The notes below the pieces were generated by a model. The model was not told where the DNA came from. It was given only the letters and a program-made list of their open reading frames with translations, and did not search any database. This document shows, piece by piece, positions 13,044 to 48,100 of a DNA stretch of 64,000 nucleotides (positions are counted from its first letter, which is position 1; each line of letters begins with the position of its first letter). Source of the stretch: Lingula anatina (taxonomy: Eukaryota; Brachiopoda; Lingulata; Lingulida; Lingulidae); the NCBI RefSeq assembly GCF_001039355.2, contig NW_019774092.1, forward strand, positions 294,109-358,108, in the 5' to 3' direction. Position numbers and translations under genes: made by a program.

Positions 13044-15780
13044 AAAGGTCAACTACATAATTCATAAGATTGTAACAAAGCCGTGGGAAGTGACGATCGA
13101 CTGCCAGTCAATCGGAATACGCTATTTTTTGTTCGCAGAAAACGTCTTCTGTAACTTTACGTTAACACATGAAGGTGACCTCATACTATCAAAACGTAAA
13201 ATGATTTATAATTGTTTACATGAAATGACGTTATAAATATTATTGAGTTGCACCGATGTTAGTATATTACACTAAATGTTTTCATACTTTTAGGCATCTC
13301 GAGTGCGTTTCTGTTTACTATCATGTTTTCAAAATAAACTATAATCATATATACTCTTGACACCTCTACAAAACCCACTTGTTTGTGTCCTCTTCACTAC
13401 ATTTTTACATATAAAATTAGGTCAATTGACTACTAACTATCTCTAATGGCCTCTAAATGTTGCAGCGTCAAGTAAGTTCACTTTTGTATAGTTTTGTCAG
13501 GATGGTACAAAATAGTGAGTGCGAAATGCAAACTTGTCATTTCAGGCATCTTAAAAATTGTTGGACATGTATTTAACTTGGTATTTCTATTTACCGCTAA
13601 TACTTTTTTATTCGCCAATTTTGGTTTCCATCATCCGCTATCCACACAATGTGCAGCCTGTTTTTTGGTGTTTATTTCATATTTCCTGGTATCTTCAGGA
13701 AATTCGTTTGAGGGATATCATTACCTCTAGTCCCAACAGATACCAATTAATTAAATATACTTTTCACGCCTTTTTCTATAGTAAACGGCAACCCACCGAC
13801 ACCTACATGTACTAAGAGTTAGTAATAACTCCTCCGATGTACTTAGCACCAGTTACTCCGTTCTGGGGTCTCTGCGTTTCCCGGTTAGTCGATTAACTGA
13901 CAAGTAAAATGTCACAGGACTGAAGTGGTTTATCTGGCTTTGGATGATCTTTATCAAATATGCGGCGCTTAACAAAGCAGAAAGTTCCTGCATGTCTCGC
14001 AACCGGTATGAACCAGGCCCTGATTCAATTTATATTTCATATTGTAAAGAAAATCACCGTCAATTATATATGGGACTAAAACGAAACATTTTGAACGGCC
14101 ATGAAATTTAAGTTTGGTATTGCGATGCGTCGCACAGCCCTCTCCGGATGTGAAAACACGTCCAACACACTTGAATCCCTTGACCTATGATATATGGATA
14201 TGGTGAGGATATTGGTTCAGGAAAGGTCTGACACCTAGACCAAGGGACAAGGGCAAGTTTTGAAAGAAGACTATAACTAGATCATATATATACATACATG
14301 TAAATGAAATCAAAACGTACTGCATTTAATCGTGTCGACGTCTAAGCAAGCCGAAAAAGTGGTTGATATTAGGGTTTGCCGGAACGCATAGGCGACAACG
14401 CCGACCCAGCTCGTTTAACGTGTAAATCATGATCACTCCCATTTTTCGTGCTTAATTAACAATTTCATGCCCGTGTGGTGCTGTAACCACTTAACTGAAG
14501 ATGGGTCTAACACCCATGCGTATTTCGTGGGCCCACTATCAGAACATGAGCACAGTCATTACCGCCACGCACTCCTGCAGGCAGCGATCTCTAAAATGCA
14601 CATGCCACTGCTCGTGTTCAGCAAGCTTTTTCGGCTGATTCAGACGTTAAGGCAACCGATTACAGTGTACAGGTATTTCTTTAATTAGGCGTCAAAGCGA
14701 TCAGGACATTGTATTTACCTAAATTAGTGACCGAACCGACTCAGGTCATCAAAGAATACCTCATACACTTCACAATCCCAGCTAAGAGGTTATATATATT
14801 GTTGGTGGCGGGAGGGGGGGGGGGTTTACAGGGGCCGAAAAACTGCATGGTTCAGAATACATTCTCCAAATATGTATGTTGTAGGTACAATTCATCGCCA
14901 GTTGTTTCCATAAAATATGCTTGGCTCTTAACAAAAAGATGTCAAAATTAGAACGATTAGGGTGGAATTTTTCGAATAACAGCATTACATGAAATAAAAC
15001 TGTTAATTGTTAGGGAATTATCAAGAGCAGAGAAATGTGGCCGGTAAAATGCAATAGAAAAATAGCAAACAGAAAAAGAATTAACATATCTAAGAACACG
15101 TTTTGCTAAAGACACGTTAACTTGCTTGTGGGAAAGCACCGACAAAAGAAGGAATGAAAAAAAAATCGCGTTTTTCTTTCAGAGATGTTTACCCCAACTC
15201 ACTACGCCTGGCTTCCCCACGCCCCACCCAACATGCTGGTTTGATATTCGCTGGATAATGACTCCAAGATACATTTTCTGGAAATCTTAAACAATTTCGC
15301 AGATAAACTGAAAAAATCGATAAAAATGACATCAATTTTTACAAAATTCAAGGTCACAAAACGCCGATAAACCAATCCAAGGCCAGTCAACGAGTAAACG
15401 GTCTTCGAAAACGTCAGAAGGCTTACGGAAAAGATATCGATCAACCACCGTGGATTCGAGAGTTTACTGTAACAGAATTTCTATGATACAAAGGAAGGGT
15501 GGGTGCAGGGGAGTGGTAAACCAACGATACATCGCCTAGCTGTACCCTGAGGTTCGTGAAGCTCAGAGTGCGCTGACTGCTCTGTTGAGTGTTGCTGGTA
15601 GGCACTGCAAGTGCCATCATCACTTACTAAAACGACATAAATGTCCTTAAAACTATACATTGAAATTGCTGTTATAGCACGTTAGTGTTGATGACAATAT
15701 TACGGGACACAGGATGCTTCTAAAGGTCAATAAGTACACAAAATTACCCTGTTATCCGACGGTAACAAAGGTTATGCCCG

Positions 15781-36904
<21,124 letters not shown>

Positions 36905-38176
36905 CACAGCGCAGGGCAACGAGGGTCTCTTGACTATGGCAGGGACAAACAGATGGTTGAGTCACAATAGGGAGCATTGAGTCACATTGGAAACCTGGAA
37001 ATGAGAGTGTGACGAGACGTAGTCACAAAAGCACGAGTTTTTACGAGTGGAGTGGAGTTTCTTTGATAATGAGAAACCAAAAATGAGGCAGACATTGGAT
37101 TTTTTTACTTATTGACGGCCATATTGAATTTTTAAACGTAGGTCAACATTGAGAAGAATTTTAATACATCGGTTGGAAAGCAGTCATGTACAGAAGAAGA
37201 CAGATGGGGGCCTTAAATTAGGACTGATGGGATTTTGAATTGATATCATGATAGAAAACATGCCAGCAATTGCAGATATTTATCAACCATGTGCAGAGAT
37301 GGACCAGACCTCAGACTGAGAACTGTTGTGTAGATGAATAATGCAAGGAGAACAAGTGTGTGTGACAGGAACACAGACCATTCCCTTATCCCTGCTTTGG
37401 AACTGTTCCTCTTATCTACATGTAGAGATGTAAAATATGTGCACGTGACATCTATGGTGAATTTATGACTGTATATATATATTATTATGAATATCTAAGG
37501 ATAGGTGAATTTCTAAGGGACTGCAGTATGCCTTGATTTCTATGGAAAAATCTTTTCTCAGGAAACATATTTTTCTCTTAACACAAAGTTGTTGTCTTGG
37601 CAACTTGAAGTAGATATGATGGGGATGGGAAGGCAGGAAGATGAGAATTGTTTTGGATCTCCACAGTCAAACCATTGGGCTAATTTCCTACAATGAACAG
37701 TATTGTCTTGTCCTAATGTAAAAAAATCCTTCTGGGGAGGTATTTTTCAGAAATCTGCGGTCTCAAATTTTTAGGAATATTTATGGGCATTTCTTTATAA
37801 GTCAACATCTTACATTGAATGATCAGACAAATGCAAACTAGGTTACCCAATGGTTTACAGCAGTGAATTTTGGCAGATCTAGAACAATTTTTATTATATT
37901 CACCTGAAGGGGAGGGGGTGGAAGAGGGGGAGGAAGCAATATTCTGTCTTATTACTGAACATGCATGCAGAAAGAAAAAAACCTAGGGTGCAGAGGACCC
38001 CCCCCCCCCCCTTTATGGGTCTGTCTTAAAGTTTGTAACTGACTAATATTTAAGGCCCTATTCACATAGTGCTTTACACTTTACTGTTTCACACCATTTT
38101 GGCTGGGGGTAACATATACTTACACAATCAAAATTAATCTGTTTAACTGGCTGTGTCAAGTGCCTGGGCTCCCTTA

Positions 38177-38448
38177 GAGTGCACTCAGAACAAGTTGATC
38201 CGCAGACTAGATGTGGCCGACTCACTTAAAAACAATACTGCTTATTTCCTGATGGTCTCCCTTCCCCTACAGGTGCCATTATATGGATTAAATTGTCGCT
38301 CCGAGGTTTAATTGCTTGGCCCCTGCAGCGACAGGACAGGTGGAGGCAGGGAGAACATCAGGGAATTAATTGGTGCTGCTTTTAAATGAGTCAGCCATAT
38401 TTAGTCAGTGGATCAGTTAGTCCTCGAATCATCTGTTCAGAATGCTTC
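38177..38448. mobile_element. MITE family A, copy A3
   Basis: A 272-bp element, left end GAGTGCACTCAGAACAAG then GATCCGCAGACTAG, right end inverted; TTA on both sides (38174-38176, 38449-38451). The interior contains an inverted pair around TCCTGATGGTCTCCC and GGGAGAACATCAGGGA. Confidence 0.75.
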
Positions 38449-39445
38449 TTAGATGACTATATTGCATAATAGCCAGGCTCTTAAGTTGTCAGTCACAATG
38501 ATGTTAAACAGCAAATTGTACTGCATGGAAGTGAAAAGGGCCTGAAGATAATTATGATTCAAATACACTGTAACTAAGTAACACTACAGCACTTTAAGAC
38601 CATATCCTGGTCTCTTTGCTCATATGACCCTCTTACATGGCGTAACATGTCTTTTGGCTGTGATGTATTTTAACGTAGCTAGAAATCTTGCCTTTCATGA
38701 GGTTCACCAAATTCATGAAATATGTGAAATTCCTATAAACTTTTTTTTGTTATTAATCACAATGTATTGAAATATTTTATAAATATCCAAGTCACTAGTC
38801 CATGGTTCATTTTTTTTCTTTCTTTCTTTTTTTTAGTTTGATCTCATGCAAACAATGCAGCATCAGTTGTTAAAGGTTTTATCTTGTTTACTCAAATGTT
38901 TGTTTTATGGTATGAATAGTTATGGAAAGCTTACAGTCTAGTGAATACTTTGTATCATATGGCAGATAAATAGCAGACCTTTTTGTGCTAAAAATCTTAA
39001 GTCAGAAATCTACTATTCCAGCTTTTGGTATCCACATATTAATCCTCATAAATATGTATATTATATATAATATTATTATATGGTATATTAGTGGCAGAAC
39101 AAGATAATGACAATACAGAAATTTATATGAGATGGTTTGTTAAGAAATTGGTGGGGTGGGTAGGAATTTATATAATACTTTTTCCACACTGTATTTCTTC
39201 CTTGTAAAAGCCAGACTCTTTAGTTAACAAAGTCATTTGGATCAGATTTAAAAAGAAAAAGAAATTTTTCAGTTTATGTTATCTCATTTAGTAACATTGT
39301 AAAACAAATATTGGAACTCTGTGTATTATGTTAATTTTTTGAAGTTGATAGATTGTGATTAGTCACTTTCCAGTTACTTAGGGATTTCTACGCTTTTTTT
39401 AACAAAATTTAGTGTTCATTCCCATTTAAACTAACAGTCTACATA

Positions 39446-39595
39446 GATCGATCTAACTCCATGGGGACTCTCGCTGAATGCAATCAGTTTAACAAATTAA
39501 CATGCCATGTATTTAGTTCAATGTCATTTTTCATACTGTAAAGCTAACTGAAACTCAAATTTAACTGACTTAAAAAGACCAATCTACAGGATTAT
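39446..39595. mobile_element. Degenerate MITE family B remnant
   Basis: GATCGATCTAACTCC, GGGGACTCTCGCTGAATG and AGTTTAACAAATTAAC resemble the B2 right end read in reverse; the other end (AAGACCAATCTACAGG) is poorly preserved. Confidence 0.45.
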
Positions 39596-39830
39596 TTCTA
39601 TGTAATGTTAGTGCATAATTTTATTTATTTACATTTGTTCAATACAAGTTGATTAAATCAGATTTAGTTGCAACTGTTATCAAAATGATAACCATATTAT
39701 CTATGCATTTTTCCCCCGTTTTTTGTATACATCCATGTATATATATCTGTGGTTGTTCGTTGTGCCAGAAGTTGGGTTTTGAGAGATATATATATACATA
39801 ATACCAGGACCTTGAGAAAACAGCCTCTAC

Positions 39831-40013
39831 GAGCACATTCAGAACAGTGAACTAATAGATTTGCAGATCAGATATGGCGACCCACTAAAAAGCTTGTTGC
39901 TTAATTCCCAATAAGACTAAATAGATTCCCCACGGGAATCATGCAACAAGCATACAAGTGAATTGGTCATATTTGATCCGTGGATCTGTTAGTCCGCTGT
40001 TCTGAAAGTGCTC
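39831..40013. mobile_element. MITE family A, copy A4
   Basis: A 183-bp copy: GAGCACATTCAGAACAG at the left, CTGTTCTGAAAGTGCTC at the right, with subterminal GATTTGCAGATCAGATATGG and its inverted partner. Flanking TA-rich DNA obscures the target duplication. Confidence 0.75.
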
Positions 40014-41602
40014 TATATCTCCATTTGGATCTTTTTGCTCTGCTTCCAGAGCCGAGATTGATCGTTTGTTAAAACTGATTTGGTCAGATGACTGTCTTTT
40101 TTTGGAGTTTTTTCCAGTTGCATCATTATGAGCTGTAAACATATCAATTCTGAATTATTTAAGGATGATATGCTGTCTGCATGCCCAGAATAATCTTAAA
40201 CCAAAAATTGACTTTAATTGAATTATTTTGTGCAGCAATTTAGGTGATAACAGGCACCATACAGTATAATCCTCTCAGAGCACAAGGAGGGCAGGTACCT
40301 CCAGACAAGTTTTTTTTTTCTTGAAGGGGGGGGGGGGGTTAAATTTAAGTTGCCAAATTTTATTATTCTGATATGAATGTGCACTTATTTCACCATAGTA
40401 CATGCCCCATAGTTATGCTGCAGCTTAAAAGCTTTCTTGAAGAGTGTGAAAATGTTCTTAAAAGAAGTGTTTGCATTTACAAAGGTATAGGTCAGTAATT
40501 CTAAATTTAGGAGTGATTGAGATGTTTTGAACTTAACACTTTTAAAAGGTCAGTTTTACCCAGTGTTAAGAAGTCTTTCCATACCAAGAGTATTTTAGAT
40601 AGGAAAATTGTCAAAAAAAATCTCTTCAAAGAACCTTGCAAATAGAAAGAATCCAAAAGCATGAGATTTTGAGTCTAAATGTGTTTTGATCTTGAGCATA
40701 GATCAAACTGCTGTAAGGTGTTTCCATGCATCTCCTGCCTTGGACTGGGTTGCATTTAATTACACAGATAGTCATTGTACAGCATTTCTTCCAAATTTTA
40801 AAGAAAAGAAAAAATAACTTGTCAGCAGACATTATTGTTAATTATACAATTTCAATTTGTTTAAAATGGTTTGACTATGTTTTTCATTTTTTTATTGTCA
40901 GACAACTAATAAGATGACTGTAATGGATGATGGGTATTTATTTATCGTAGAAGGTCAGGAGAGTGGTGGGTTTGTATTGCCCTTTCTATTTCACCCAAGG
41001 TGCAGGATGAATGAAATTCTACTTGTATATAATGAAGTGGAATTGTACAGTATTCATGTTTTGAAGTTATAAAGACAAACTGATAAGGAACAAAGTTGTG
41101 CTTTGTACTGGAATTCATATGGTAATACAGATATCACATCACTATGTAGTTGTATTTCATTTGAAAAAAATAAATAAATATTGACTGTTCATAAAATTTG
41201 AAATAGTTGTTTCTTCATATATGTAAAATCAATATAATATTATTATTAGTCTCTTCACATATGAAATTTTAATTCATAAATGATCAACTATCAAGCTAAT
41301 GCACATTCTTGCTCATCGTTCTTTTTTTTATGTCGAATTGCAAGTTTTGGCAGAGATGCACCCTGATGTCATATTTGGCAACAAATCAAAGTGCGTGTAC
41401 CTACTATAATTTACAGCAGAAAAAAAGGACATGATTCAATTTCTGGTACACACTTATGTACTGTACTCCCTATGGCAGTTACAGATATTCCAGCTTCCCA
41501 TCTTATGTGCTACAAATACCCCTCTTCATCATGTGAGTTTACAAAGCTCGTAAACCATCCCTACCCTCTTCTCAAATTAAAAATAATAATAATAATAATT
41601 TT

Positions 41603-41605
<3 letters not shown>

Positions 41606-41645
<40 letters not shown>
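41606..41645. repeat. (CA)n microsatellite
   Basis: About 20 CA units, roughly 80 bases upstream of the candidate FCSK promoter motif. Confidence 0.95.
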
Positions 41646-41646
<1 letters not shown>

Positions 41647-41723
41647 GAAGACACACATACCCATCAAGAACAATAGCCAATGTGTTAGGTGAGCCAAGAG
41701 ATACTCGACCGACGCAATCAGTA

Positions 41724-41815
41724 TCCCAGAATGCTTTGCGCACCAACACTATTTATATATATGGTCTCTCCAATACATGAACTTGTCGGGACATTTGACA
41801 CCCGATAAACGAAAG
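41724..41815 (+). promoter_or_regulatory. FCSK: Candidate FCSK promoter and non-coding first exon (ZNF143/Staf motif, donor)
   Basis: TCCCAGAATGCTTTGCG (41724-41740) is a close match to the ZNF143/Staf promoter motif. TTTATATATATGG follows at about 41752-41764. At 41815/41816 there is a strong donor, CGAAAG|GTAAGTGG. A first non-coding exon of roughly 50 bases could splice to the acceptor GGTTGGCTAG just before the FCSK start codon at 45049. No transcript evidence is available here. Confidence 0.45.
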
Positions 41816-44056
41816 GTAAGTGGCTTTGTTATCAATCGGCTTGATTCAGCTTAATGAAACGACATGTGGTGAGTTCTCTTGCAGTTATTAGTAATGATTT
41901 ATCGTGCTTCATGGGTGAAGGACCAGACCGGTGGATGCACTTTCCCACTTGCAACTAAAAGATATACTGTAGTAAACAGAAAGTCATACGCGGGGTCATA
42001 AATGTAGCTCCGCCTACGCGTACTACTAATACTACGACTACTAATACTAATACTAGTGCTAGTAGTAGTACCGCTGAGTTTAATTAATGAAGTTCAACTT
42101 AAATCTTTTAGTGTAGATACCTGTGTTCGATGACCTGATTATTAAGGATCAATATTATATGGCCCTTGCCATAAGGTGTCTAGACATACCTGTAGATCTA
42201 CCGGTATAATACACATAAGCATATTTTCCCCTTAATTGTCCCTTAATCTGTCATGATACGGATTATATTTTTTCTTTGAAAATATACCTTAAAGAGACAA
42301 AACCACAAACATATCCGGAGAAAATGGCCTTCATGCACCAAAAAAGAAGAAAAAAATAAGTCAAAATGCTGCATGATTTTTTAGATAAAAAAGTAGACCA
42401 CATATTTAGGGGGCCTCATACTTGAGTTGTTTTTTCATGGTTTTTCTCGGCTTAGGTCATTTTTCTTTATCCATCATCATGAGCTAATTTGGAATTTATC
42501 ATCATGTACTAAAATGAAAGAAAAAAATGGGCTCATCCTGTCGGTGTTTTGACTGATACTCCGAAATGCGATCTGACACACACCTTGAAAACGGGTAGTG
42601 TGGTCCGATATACCGGTTAATTCAGGATCCTTATGTGCCGAGTCTGGTAGTTGGGTAGGCCTGTTATAGGACCAAGACGTTGTGTGAATCTTTGCTTCAG
42701 TGTTCTGCACTTGATGTTTTTTAATAGATTAATATTTTTGTATTTATAATGCAAATGACAAGTTTTGCAAAATAAGAATGAAGCAGGTCCTGTAATGAGT
42801 AATAGTTTTGTGGCATTATATAAGAAAAGAATCATTTCTATACAGCCTTATGTACATGTTGTAGTCATACAGCTCTATAAAGGTGAACAGAGAGAAGATT
42901 CACATCTGATAGAGACCTACAATAGATTGCCACTGGCAAAGTATGTTACATTAGCCTGTGGTCCTTTGACTTTATAATTCATATAAAACAGATAATTTAT
43001 TTCATTGATATGTGAATTAATAGTATTCTGGGGTAAAAGTGACAAACTTCCTTAACAGATGTGTTTACAACTGTTTTGTAGCAGTCATAAATATAATAAT
43101 CTGGAGAACCATTCAACACCTAGCTCGTGGCAGAGAGCAGTGGAATATCTTTATTGGTGCCCGAGATGCCTGACGGCATAAAAGGAAATAGTAGTATAGT
43201 ATAAATTATGCTTTTCCAAGGGCAACCATTAGACGTCCATGTATACTACCAGAATTTGCTGATATGTGGGAACCACCCATGCTTGCGTGTAGATTTAGTG
43301 CGTACTAAACACCCAGCCTCTTTAGCCGCTTCATGGAAAATGTTGCTTAGGCCTGTCAGTGTAGAATTTATCTTATATTGTGTTTCATCAGGTTGTAAAA
43401 TGTCACATGCTGGTAGAGGCAGCTTTTTAAGCGTCTTTTTTACTAACAGTATGTTGCATTATTAACATCATTTGAGAGTACTAGTATTTATTATTCATTG
43501 ATGATCTTTTGATTGATTTCAGTATGTTTGGAAGTTATATATGTTCCGGACACAAGTACCACACAATTTATATTTGACTCAATAGATTACTTATGTACTT
43601 AAAAAATAGTTTAATTTCCCATTTAAAAAAATGGTGCATTGTGATATAAAGCACATTGTTTTTATTGCTTATGTACTAGTAAAAATTTATCACTGTGTCA
43701 AAAATTTCCATCCATTAATCAAATGTCATTTTTTTAAACTTCAAAATAAAGTGATAAAAATTGCTTTTCAAAACTCATTCAAAGTAAAAGATTTGAATTT
43801 AAAGTTGTGTGATAAAAATGGTTGTACATTGTTTCATCTGCAATGGTGATCAATTATCAATATTTCTCAAAAACTAATCAGTTTATTTTTAGTTTTTAAG
43901 TTTAGTCTTATCAATAATCCTGCCAAATTTACCAAATATGAACCATGTTTGTATTATAAACAATTTTGTAAAATACAACTTGAAAGAGTCAAAATCTCAT
44001 CAGTTAGGCAAAATGAATACCACAGAGATTTCTAGAACATATCTTTAGAAAAGATA

Positions 44057-44290
44057 CCTTATACCAGTAAAATAGAATCAGTTGGCTATATGTGGATTGA
44101 AAATACCGATATTTGTTCTTTATTTTTCACAGTGGCTAGGCCAAACATAGCTGTGAATCACTGAATGGATACACTATACCAGTAATTAAAAATAGAACCA
44201 GTTGCTACTGTATGTGGATTGTAAAAGCGGATATTTGTTCTTAATTTTTCATAATGGCTCAGCCAAACTTGGCTGTTAATCACTGACTGG
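44057..44290 (+). repeat. Diverged tandem duplication, about 115 bp x 2
   Basis: Unit 1 starts TATACCAGTAAAATAGAA and unit 2 (from about 44171) TATACCAGTAATTAAAAA; both continue through ATGTGGATTG, GATATTTGTTCTT and AATCACTGA.TGG. The copies differ at many positions, so the event is old. Confidence 0.7.
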
Positions 44291-44475
44291 TTCAGGACTA
44301 TGAGAACCACATAAAACAGACTTGTCCTTGCTATTTTATTTTTATGCTAAGTCAGGCATAACAAGGGTCATTCAGTATATGAAAATATCATTGATTTTGT
44401 GTTTGTTTTTGTCAGCCAAGATGGAAAGACACAACATTACTTTCTATTTCAACATTTTAAAGAGTGTTATGAGAC

Positions 44476-44718
44476 TTAGGCTGTGTTCACATGAAAAATC
44501 TATTTTCTAAAAATCTAAAAATCTATTTGCGGTATCTTGTGATCACGGTCTGTGCCCTGAATACCCCACGGCAGCACAAGCCAGTTACTTCCAAAGCTGT
44601 AATTAATTCTGGTCACTGCCAGTAATTACGCCACGTGGTATTCAGGGCACAGACCATGATCACAAGATACCGCAAATAGATTTTTAGAAAATAGATTTTT
44701 CATGTGAGCGCAGCCTTA
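44476..44718. mobile_element. PIF/Harbinger-like MITE, 237 bp, TTA target duplication
   Basis: Element 44479-44715 with TTA on each side (44476-44478, 44716-44718). Terminal repeats GGCTGTGTTCACATG and its inverse (CATGTGAGCGCAGCC), followed by long inverted arms: AAAAATCTATTTTCTAAAAA, then GCGGTATCTTGTGATCA, then GGTCTGTGCCCTGAATACC. Three-base TWA duplications and GGCY..GTTCACA ends are typical of Harbinger elements. No transposase. Confidence 0.8.
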
Positions 44719-44838
44719 TAAATTGTCGGGTGCTGTTTGCCTGGGCTGGTAAGTAAGAAAAAATTTTAAAAATACAATCACAAGTGTGTGTGTTTGCATG
44801 TGTGTTTGTGTGTATGTGCATGCAGGTTTGTTTCTGTC

Positions 44839-44842
<4 letters not shown>

Positions 44843-44889
<47 letters not shown>
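44843..44889. repeat. (TG)n microsatellite
   Basis: About 23 TG units flanked by degenerate TG-rich DNA (44783-44920). Confidence 0.95.
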
Positions 44890-44891
<2 letters not shown>

Positions 44892-45048
44892 ACATGTGCA
44901 CGTATGTGTATGTGTATGTATAGATAGTAACAGCTAGCACCAGTGCTGCTTTGGATTGGAATGTCAGCTTTATTTATATCATCATAACTCTTGTCTTTTT
45001 TTATGTTTAACTTATTTATTCTTTTGTTTTTCATGGTTGGCTAGCATA

Positions 45049-45112
45049 ATGAAGTGGACAGCCATTGTGCTCACCTGCCAGAACAAGCACAGTGCTAATG
45101 CCTGTCAGAAAG
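45049..45112 (+). CDS. FCSK: FCSK exon 1 (first coding)
   Basis: [21 protein letters not shown] plus one base. The ATG lies four bases after a possible acceptor (TTGGCTAG), so the exon may begin at 45045 and be preceded by a 5' UTR exon. The family start region is W(T)..LTCQ. Confidence 0.9.
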
Positions 45113-48100
45113 GTAAGGAAGATCTGGACGAGTAGCTAGAATAAAATTTTTTCAAGTTTATAAAAATTATTCAAGGGAGTCATAATGAGAATAGATGATG
45201 ATAGTGATGCATTTCCTTTCATCCCATTACAGCTTCTTGAAAGATGTGATAGTAAAATTGAATATGATACTTTATACAAAACTTAGGATTTTTTGTCGAA
45301 TTAAATCAGCAATAAGAATATGTGAAAAAATAAGTAAGATTCAAATTAATTCAAAAGTAAATGTGTTTTTTAAAATGCTTTCTCCACAGTAGAAAAGAAA
45401 TGTTGTATCTTCAGTTAATGGGAATCTGTAAGATATAGACAGAATGCAGCAGGAAATATCACACAAACAATTTGTTTAAGTCAAGACACTTTTCTTTTAA
45501 AGACAGTGCAACAGGAAATAAGAAATAATTTGTGAAAACCATTGTCTTATGAGAAAGAATGCAGCAGGAAATATGTTAAAAGCAATTTGTTACAAATAAT
45601 GATTTGAGTAAGCTATCACAGAGATGTTGGAAAAAATCTCATTTCAGAACTTGAGACGAGGCAACAGAAAGGCTTCATAGATGAGGATGTCCTGCTTCTT
45701 ACAGTGGAGGACCCCGCTTCCCAAGTTGGGAGCGGAGGAGCCACCCTGAATGCTCTTCTGGTGGTGTCTGAGCATCTCAGTGCAAAGCAAGGGTACACAG
45801 TAAGTAGTTAAGGGGGTGACCCCTGGGTGGCATGAGCCTGTTGCACTTCTCATGTTGGTTGACTGGAAAATCTGTCTAGAGTTTTTGTTGTTTTTTTTTT
45901 TAATTAACTTGAGTTTGTTCTAATATTAAATAAACAATTTTATTGGCTTAAATTTAAAATGGCTAGCCAGGTGTGATTATTTGGTTGCTTAGAATTGTTA
46001 ATTTTTCTTTTAAAAAAATTCCGTTTGGCTGATCTGTCAATAAGATTTTGAAATTGTCTGCTGGTATCCATTAAGATTTGCACTTTAAATTAATTTCATA
46101 AATGTTAACTAATTATTCTTGCAGGTTATTAACAGCGATGTGTTACAAAATGTACATATTCTTATCATGCATTTGGTAAGTGTCTAATTTTCACTCATAC
46201 TTGTCAATTTATTTATTTATTTGTGATTGAATGATGCTAATATGTTTAAGTGAAAAATTCTTTCAAACCTGTACTTTAAGATTATTTATAAAATTTTTCT
46301 GGATTGCAATTGGATTTTTTAAAAAAGAATTCCACAAAGAAAAAGACAACCTCATAATTGTAAATAAATTCATTTATTTGAATTCTTTAGGCTAAAAAGT
46401 TAGTAAGAATAATCTGATATTATTCATATAATGCCAATATCTTTTAAAGGGGCGTGATTTTCCATTTGATGCTTGTGGTAAAGCATTTACTACACTGCCA
46501 GTGTCCTACAAGTCATCCAAGTATGATTCCCTGCTATGCAATTTTGACTTCATTTTAGACACTGTCACAAATCAGGTAGGTAGCTGTACAGAATTAATGA
46601 TCCCAAAAAAGCAAATGTTGAACAAATGTCACAAATTCCTAAATTTTAGTTTTAACTTTTCTACTGAAGAACTGTCAACATTTTTAAAGTGCAGCTCTCC
46701 TTGCCAAATTAGAATTGGGCATGATATCATTATTCCACAAAGTTCAACAATGTTTATTTTTCCATAATTATGAATTTGTGGACACTGTATCTTCCAAACT
46801 GCAGACACTTTTCTAATAGTGTCATTTTACATAATTTTAGTACATTGCAACTCCAGTACCAAACTTTCAAGAATCTCTTTTCCTTCAATTTTCTAACTGT
46901 TATATACAGGGGTTTATTAGAACTGTGACTGTTCAGTGTATTAGGTTTTTTATTAATATTATAGCTGAGATAGGTTGTCTGTACATTTGTCAGCTTCGGC
47001 TGGCTTGTAAGTAGCAGCTGTGTTTGTCCATGTCTTTGCTGAAACTTTGGAGGAAAATTTTGTTTAAACTTTATAACCTTTCATCATGGTGTTTTTACCT
47101 GCCTATATTCAGTTCTTTGCCTGTCTGTATTCATCTTTTATATAGTATTACGTATATCTGTGAATATACCAGCTGTTCAGTTAGGCTATATTGCCTGCCA
47201 TCAGAATCAAACTTTTATGTAATGAGTTGATTCTCTCTTGTGTGATACATGCAAGCCAATCCTCAATTTTCATTTGGCATAAGCAATACGGGATAATTGT
47301 TAGTATAGAAATATTTTTTAAGAAAATGCATGCCTATCCATGGCAAATTGTTGAATCAGTGGTATTACATCTATGGTGTTCATTCTTTTAGTTTTTGCCA
47401 TAGGGATAATTGTTAGTATAGAGAAAATTTAATGCACTCTTGTTGAATCAGTGATATTATATCTTCTTCTTCATGTGCCATAACCGATGCAGTGTTTGAC
47501 AATATTTTGCCAAAGGTTTGTGTTTTTTCGCCATAAACCAAAGCTGTCTAGTTGGAAATTCAAAATTATCAAGGAAGGTCTTTCGTTGTTGGCCTTGGGC
47601 ACTTTTGCCAAGTATTCTTCCACTACGGCTAAGATTCTCCAATCCTCAGTGTCAAGATAAACAGTAAAGTATTATATCAGTGGTATGTATACATTTAATG
47701 TTAGTTTTTTTATATCTCCATTCAGCTTGCGCCCAATACCCCGCCAGGAGTATGGGTATGCAGTACAGACATGTTCATCACAGTATCAGACCAGCCTTTT
47801 AAACAAGGTAAAATAAACACTATCATTGAGCGCATTCAGAGCCACGGACTAACAGAACAGCAGATCAAATATGCTGCTTAATTCCTGATTAGACACTGAA
47901 TAGATTCCCTGCAGAGATCCGCAGTCCTCTGTTCTGTATGTGCTCTTTATGACTTCCCACAGTAGTAAATGCAAACATGAAAGCTGCCAGCACCAGAGGC
48001 ATTCAGTTATGAATTTTTTTACTTGTCCTTAAAGCGTGTAAGATATTTTAATGTGCTGTACATATTGGTGTTTTTCCTATTGTGGCTCTTTTTTTTTTTT

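Larger units (their letters stand above)
36905..41700. other. PHAF1 3' UTR and PHAF1-FCSK intergenic DNA
   Basis: No further coding exon is recognisable after the PHAF1 stop. The first AATAAA-type signal I see is a run at about 41168, too distant to assign; ATTAAA occurs at about 38286 and 39652. The stretch contains MITE copies A3 and A4, a B remnant, a C run at 38000-38011 and a G run near 40327. Confidence 0.6.
41822..45048. other. Probable FCSK 5' intron; no coding exon recognised
   Basis: About 3.2 kb between the candidate first exon and the coding start. It contains an ACT/AGT trinucleotide hairpin-like patch at 42018-42072, a diverged tandem duplication at 44057-44290, a Harbinger-like MITE and a TG microsatellite. 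Open frames near 43.2 and 43.6 kb resemble no family I recognise. Confidence 0.5.

Noticed and set aside
42018-42072. ACT/AGT trinucleotide patch that can fold on itself
   Set aside because: Short degenerate microsatellite; nothing suggests a functional structure.
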